The notes below the pieces were generated by a model that made no database searches, was not told where the DNA came from, and saw nothing but the letters and a program-made list of their open reading frames with translations. From assembly GCA_964057225.1 (NCBI GenBank), contig OZ059896.1:14430501-14494500 (forward strand): 64,000 nucleotides of DNA. The letters are read 5' to 3'. A program made the translations under genes and the position numbers. Every line of letters begins with the position of its first letter. The stretch's first letter is position 1. Source of the DNA: Auanema rhodensis (lineage: Eukaryota; Nematoda; Chromadorea; Rhabditida; Rhabditidae). This document shows, in pieces, positions 58,601 through 64,000 of this stretch.

Positions 58601-60880
58601 GAAGCTTCAACTAAAACGAGTAAAGAAAATTCATCTAAAACGAGTAAAGAAGCTTCAGCATCGTTACCAAATCTACCTTCGTTACCAGTTGCAACTCCAT
58701 CACCACTTATATCTCAATTTGAACCTCTATTACCACTTCCACCTCCACCTCCATTACCAACGCTGTCTCCGGTACCTCTCCCACGTTCGTTACCAACTTT
58801 AAAAAAACGGGAGTTGAAATATGTGCGAAGTAAAGATTGCCCTGTACAAAACGGAATGATCATCAATTTAAAAACGGTGGGATATATTTCTTCTTTTTGA
58901 TAAACGGCGAATTTTAATGTTACTGTTTTTGCAGGACGATATTCAGCGGGAGAAAGCTTTAGATGTAATTTGTGCTTATTGTTGTTGTAAGCCAGATGAT
59001 GTCGAAAGAGGTCTGGCCAGTATACCCTCCAATGAAGTACGCTTCCAAACTATAAAGGTAAACTATTAGTTAAAGACTGCTGTCAAAAATATGTTGGTTT
59101 TAGTTGGCCTGTACTCAGGGTGCTATGTCTCCACTTTTACCTAGTCCATATGTTATGAAAAATCTCGAAAGCCTCTATAGTGCTGATCTTCGGGATCCGA
59201 ATACAGTGCCAAGTCTATGTTCTCCAAACCACATGAAGTGCAGGTATTATAGTTCGAAAAGATGATTCCTTTTTCATGAAAATTATAGAATGATGAGGAT
59301 TTTCATGGATTATTTAACTCCGAAAGATCGTTTTGTACACGAAGACTCACCATTTTATTATCTCAATTTCTTGAAATGCATGAAGGCTGGTGCTCACTGT
59401 CAGAAGCTAGTATTCTTATTAGGAGGTTGTTTATTATTATTTTATATTGGAAAGAATGATAGTAATTAGGAGTCCCATTTGGATGCTCGTATGACAATTC
59501 CATTCTTGGAAATGATACTTACATAGATCATGTCCACATTAGTCTCTTACAACAACATCCCCTTTTCGTACGTCCTTTTGATTTATTTTAATTTTTTTTC
59601 TTATGTGAAATCATCTTTACAGTTAATTGATTTCTTGAAAATGGGTTTTGATATCAATGCTTATGGCTTTAAGCTATTGCAACCAAAGCCAATGCAAGTG
59701 ACTCCGAGAGAATCTGTCCCTTTGCCAATGATTCAATTTTTTAGCGAATGTGTTAGTTTTTAAAGTTTTTTTCCTATCGTTGCTTCAATTTCTAGGAATT
59801 TATTCAAATTAGAGATACTAGGAATCTTTTTCTATCATATTTGAATAATCTGCGATCCGTAGTAATCCCATATGCAACACGTCTGGAGTATTTCTGCCGA
59901 GATCAGACCAAAGCTTTTTATAGTAACCGTGGAGCTATTATTAATTACATAGGTTTACTGCCATCACTCTGTTTGTATTATGGTTGTTATTTAAGGTCCT
60001 CTTACACCTGCTCATGTGTTCCGTTCTATTCCTGTGGGAGATGTAAGATTCTTTATTTCGAATTTCGAAAAATGAAACTTTTTAGATCTATATTTTGAGT
60101 TCATTGACTGGCAGGCATGTAAACTATGTGAAGTCCGAACTCCAATTCCCTGAAAATATTGTAAGCCTATCTATGCTTCCTAAACATGCTTTAATACGTG
60201 AGCAATGCATTGTGGTATGTGCTATTGGTAAATATTTCAACACTTTTTCCATTTAAAGCTACTCGCAATCAATCATATAAATGTTGTTGGTGGATCTGTG
60301 ACCGCGGACAAGACTTTTAATCATCTATGTATTGCCAAGCGTAACAATTGCACTAATATAATAACTTATGCTAGGTGATTATCTGTTTACTAGTTAACTA
60401 TTCAATATCAAAGTTGCAGTATTACTTTCCAAAATACCATGAAGGAAATTGTACTAGAGAAATTACATTACGCTGATTCCCTGACTATATTTAGATTCCC
60501 AAAAGAACATCAAGGTTTGTTCACCACAAAAAATATCGATAATATTTTCTTCTATGTAAGACAGCCTCGCACTGGATATGATACAGATAACTATTTCTGT
60601 ATCTGGTGCTCCAAATCGCGTTTTTGCCGCACAATTGCAGTTAGTTGAGGTTCCTTAAATAGGATTTGGGAAGAAATATTTGCCATGTATTATTCATTGT
60701 ATTTCATTTTGTGAAGCATGTTACATGTCTGAATCAGAATATCATATAGAATTTATTAAACTTTTATCTATTTTAATTCACTTTTATTTATTTAGATTTT
60801 GCGAACATGAATTATCTTTAACAGATAAAAGACCAGAAATCATAGGAGAAGCTAAAAACAAACTACTACAAATAAAATAG
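55696..60880 (+). CDS. Chromodomain protein with octapeptide repeat and ankyrin-like C-terminal half
   Basis: About 27 short exons join in frame. Residues 1-75 are a chromodomain: MSDEYQVETILSHTT, a ~22-residue insert (EDAFNNRKTMGFNPDDKTHY), then YVYLVKWEGYEEMTWEPESN. The aromatic-cage Tyr, Trp and Tyr are all kept, so methyl-lysine binding is likely. A long Lys/Glu/Ser-rich disordered part follows, then 14 EASPKTSK-type repeats and a proline-rich run (PLPPPPPLP). The folded C-terminal half (CCCKPDDVERGLASIP; SPFYYLNFLKCMKAGAHCQK; HISLLQQHPLFLIDFLKMGF then DINAYG; LSMLPKHALIREQCIVLLAI) has helix pairs reminiscent of worn ankyrin repeats. The order (chromodomain, charged linker, ankyrin-like, extra C-terminal domain) recalls MPP8 of the HUSH complex, but orthology is unproven. 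The 3' end is uncertain: without the last intron the stop is at 60,658; with it, 27 more codons (FCEHELSLTDKRPEIIGEAK) run to 60,880. Confidence 0.7.
58313..58648 (+). repeat. Coding minisatellite, 14 x 24 bases
   Basis: Fourteen in-frame units of 24 bases encode E-[AD]-S-[PSHT]-K-T-S-K. The middle units (about 58,500-58,600) are nearly identical in DNA while the outer ones have changed, typical of ongoing unequal exchange. The repeat has no stop in some other frames, which creates a false minus-strand open frame. Confidence 0.95.
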
Positions 60881-61670
60881 GATATGATTTTGGTACTGAT
60901 CTGGTCTTTGATTTCACGTAAAGCATACAAACAAAACACCAAGTTTAATTTCGTTAATTGGATAAAGAAATTCGGGAAGCTAAACTTTGAAGCACTGATA
61001 TATATATGGTTATACGGTTTTTGAAATCACAATTACCCTCGCCGTACGCTCGTCATCGTAAATATTCAAAATAAAACCTTTCAGTCCATTGAGTACTTTC
61101 CATTGTCCATGACTTATCATTTTGGTTAATGTTTCATGCTGTTACACTAAATTGAAGTTCAATTTTTGAACTCTTGGAATTTTTGATTAGGCGTTCATTC
61201 AAATGTCATAACGTAAAGTTCAAATATTGCTGTTATTCCTAACAAAACATTTTCAATACGTAAAAAAAAATCTAAAAGTTCATGAAAATGTAAGCACAAT
61301 TTTTCTTAAGAACTGCATAGCACCTTTGTCACAAACAAGAAGTTCTACATATAGAGCAAATTATTGTTGTGCATATTAGTCCGACCACGACAAAAACTAC
61401 GGTAGCTAGTATTTTCTCTAATGTCTCTTGTCTCTTCTGGCTCTACACTATTTTCTGAGAAGCATACTTTGTTATTTGTTATTTGTTATTTCCCAGGAAA
61501 CTTCTTGTTTTTGTTAGACTTCCTCAGGTTTTGATCAGTGCCAGCTTTTAGATAGCGTTTTCACTCAAGAGTATTTTTCTATGTTCTCCGTTATGTCACA
61601 TGTTTTTGGCAAGTATTGATTTGTTTTGCTAAAATTTAATTCATAGAAGTGTATTGGATATATTCTTTAA
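60881..61670. other. Spacer between chromodomain gene and ARIH2
   Basis: 790 AT-rich bases without a supported exon. A short tandem GTTATTT repeat occurs near 61,470-61,490. The ARIH2 promoter should lie in the right half. Confidence 0.5.
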
Positions 61671-63444
61671 ATGGATGAAGATTCTTATTGCTCAGGTGAC
61701 GATGACTGTGATTTTGATTTTGACAATGGTAAGTAAAAAATTAAATAATTTAGAAACTTTTTAATTTTTAGACTATTATGGCGACTGTGATATGGACTTA
61801 GTTTCTGATGGCGAAGCTCAAAATACAACTGATCCTGAAGACGCTGAATTCGATTGTCTTTCATTGCACGAGGTTTTAATAAAAAAAATTTTTTTTTCTT
61901 ATTTGTTAATGCTTAGGTTGAACGTGTCCTTAATGAAAGTGTAGCATCGCTGGTTGATCGTGCCAATATTACTCCTTCTTTAGCAAGGATGCTTTTACAT
62001 GTCCATGAATGGGATTCCGAAAAAGTTTGATAGATTTCTATTTCATCACTTTCAATTTTACATTTCAGGTAGCATCTTTAATTGCATGTGATTTAGAAGG
62101 AACATTAGTTTCTTCTAATATAAAACCCAAACAATGTTCATTTAATAAGACAATGAATTATTGCATTGTTTGTGCGGAAGACACTGGCCTTCAAATGGAG
62201 ACTCTATCTTGTAAACATGAATTTTGTATAAATTGTTGGAGAGCACATATTGAATCAAGGTAATAATTAAATTGTTCACTTTACTGTTAATTATTTAATT
62301 CTAGGCTTTCGGAAGGTGTTGCCTCTAAAATAGAATGTATGGATTCTCAATGTAATCTTCTTTGTCCTAGCGAATTTGTTGTTAAAATTTTAGATAAACC
62401 TCAATTAAGAGCCAAGTATATCAATTTTTTAAACCATACTTTCTAGTTTGTATACTATTTAAGATATGAGCGGTTTATCTTCCGCGATTATATCACTTCC
62501 CATCCTGAATTGAAATTTTGTACTGGAAAAGATTGCCAGGTAAATTTTTTTTTTGCTTTTTGTCTTCACTTCCTCACTCATGCTTAAGGCTGTTATACGA
62601 TCGCGTGAAAAACAACCCAAAAGGGTGACTTGTAAAAAATGTAAAGCTTCGTCATGGTCAGTTGTCTTTGTCTATATGATTTTACTGAATTTTTAATTTT
62701 TTTAGTGTCTTGTGTGGTGTTGATTATCATGCCCCTACCTCTTGTGAAACTATTCGTATGTGGTTAGTAAAATGTGCTGATGACAGTGAAACTGCGAATT
62801 ATATCAGGTTTCCCATATTTGTCAGCGATATAATTTATTGATACCCGAATTTTAGTGCTCATACGAAGGATTGTCCTCATTGTCATACATGTATTGAGAA
62901 AAATGGAGGATGTAATCATATGCAATGTGCGAAATGCAAGCATCACTTCTGTTGGATGTGTTTTGGAGGTTGTTACTTTGCCATATCCCGCAACTAATAT
63001 GCTTACTATAGATTGGAAAACACATGGAAGTGAATATTATGAATGCAGTAGATATAAGGTTTGCTTTGCAATGCTAACATTTTAATGTTACAATATTTTA
63101 ATGTAGGATAATCCATCGGTAGCTGCGGAAGCTAATCATGTCAAAGCTAGAAGGGCTTTAGAAAAATATCTTCACTATTTTGAGCGTTTTGAAAATCATA
63201 GTAAATCTTTGAAATTGGAAGAACAATTACGAGATAAAATAAAAAAGAAAATTGAATCAAAGGTACTTTCGTCAAGGAAACTTTATAAAATGCTATCGTT
63301 TTTTAGGTCAACGATCATGATGGCACATGGATTGATTGGCAATATTTATTGAATGCAGTCTCCTTACTCACAAAATGCAGATATACTTTGCAATATACTT
63401 ACCCATTCGCTTATTATATGGAATCAGGTGGCAACAAGCATCTA
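61671..63444 (+). CDS. ari-2: ARIH2/Ariadne-2 RBR ubiquitin ligase (3' incomplete in window)
   Basis: About ten exons join in frame. An acidic N-terminus ([20 protein letters not shown]) leads to a UBA-like region ([20 protein letters not shown]). RING1 follows ([20 protein letters not shown] then FCINCWRAH), then the IBR ([28 protein letters not shown]) and RING2 ([20 protein letters not shown] then [17 protein letters not shown]), whose GGC Cys is the thioester-forming residue in RBR ligases. TANYISAHTKDC and [15 protein letters not shown] are near-invariant ARIH2 strings. The Ariadne domain ([40 protein letters not shown]) ends here at [10 protein letters not shown] with a GTAAGT donor at 63,445. 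The expected last ~60 residues (FEYQQAQLE-like helix) are not found downstream in the window. ARIH2 works with neddylated cullin-5 ligases. Confidence 0.95.
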
Positions 63445-64000
63445 GTAAGTTCATATTTCAATTTTTTTATAACTTTTGTACTATATCATTTCGTTTTTCG
63501 TGTCCAACTATACCATTTCTTTTTTGTATTGCTGATCCTTATAATTAACTTCTCTTCATTTGCTACTCATTTTCTATTTCCCCTCTTATTTTCAATTGAT
63601 GCGATAGTTATGGGTGCTGTAGTTTCCCGCGGCGACGGATTGCGCGTTGATCCGTATTCAGTGGCAGGTACCCATGCCGGCCATCAAAAGATTATCTTCA
63701 TGTGGAAGATTATCCGTCTTTCTATATCAGCTATTACATGATTGCAATCCCATGTATACGGTAGAATTATTCGAATGATTCGTTTCCAACTCGGCTTTCA
63801 ATAAGACTGAATAAGAACGAGTAATTAGGATATACAAGGTTTTACATTATTTTTCCTGATAATGATTGGAAAGAAGATGAGTCGAAGCATGATATGGGAG
63901 GGTATTCTTCAAGTTCAATAATTCATAAATCAATCATGTTTGTAAATATTGTTGTAATTCGAATTCTTAATGTTGGAGGTTTTGCCGGTTGTTTCACGGG
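63445..64000 (+). other. Start of a long ARIH2 intron or edge of a rearrangement
   Basis: From the donor at 63,445 no matching acceptor plus Ariadne-domain exon follows. A GC-richer patch (TTTCCCGCGGCGACGGATTG at about 63,624-63,643, then GCGTTGATCC) is unlike its surroundings. I see no gene in it. Confidence 0.4.

Noticed and set aside
63349-63741. Read-through of ARIH2 into a Phe/Tyr-rich tail ending near 63,741
   Set aside because: It crosses a clear GTAAGT donor at 63,445 and turns into low-complexity sequence; the Ariadne domain should continue differently.

Overview
The window is animal nuclear DNA and almost certainly comes from a free-living or parasitic nematode. It is AT-rich. Coding regions are split into many short exons by introns of about 45-55 bases with GTAAGT-like donors and TTTCAG or TTTTAG acceptors. 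Genes are densely packed with short spacers, and the recognisable products match nematode single-copy genes (CPT2, PEX14, neurogenin, MAD2, DNAJC2, PICK1, CNTD1/COSA-1, DRP1, ARIH2). I cannot name the genus. All exon joins were made by eye from splice consensus, reading frame and remembered family patterns; no search was run.

Layout. 1-875: the 3' end of a single-pass membrane protein with a PPPPPY tail (+). 876-13,500: a gene-poor stretch of about 12.6 kb with long CT/GA microsatellites and one tRNA-Val(CAC) (-). 13,501-15,549: a cuticlin-like ZP-domain membrane protein (+). 16,322-18,646: an MFSD5-type transporter (-). 19,310-25,140: a mitochondrial/peroxisomal block, with a TOMM6-like small protein (-) divergent from CPT2 (+), then PEX14 (+) and NDUFAF3 (+) in close tandem, a possible trans-spliced operon. 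27,256-31,972: neurogenin-like bHLH (+), MAD2 (-) and DNAJC2/zuotin (+). 32,595-45,027: a local expansion of nematode Sulfotransfer_2-type carbohydrate sulfotransferases with five full-length copies, one deleted copy, several exon fragments and a 2,168-base inverted repeat. 45,995-47,694: ANKS3-like ankyrin+SAM protein (+). 47,912-49,799: PICK1 (-). 50,222-51,569: the meiotic crossover cyclin CNTD1/COSA-1 (-). 52,286-55,358: DRP1 (+). 55,696-60,880: a large chromodomain protein with a tandem octapeptide repeat and an ankyrin-like C-terminal half (+). 61,671 to the end: ARIH2 (+), not finished within the window.

Functionally the genes are mostly unrelated housekeeping, meiotic or developmental loci. 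Two groupings stand out. The 19-25 kb block joins four organelle genes (protein import, fatty acid oxidation, peroxisome import, complex I assembly) around one divergent promoter. The 32-45 kb block is actively rearranging: paralogues were copied in both orientations, and one recent pair keeps the fold but has lost both recognisable PAPS-binding motifs, so it may be a secreted/Golgi pseudoenzyme.
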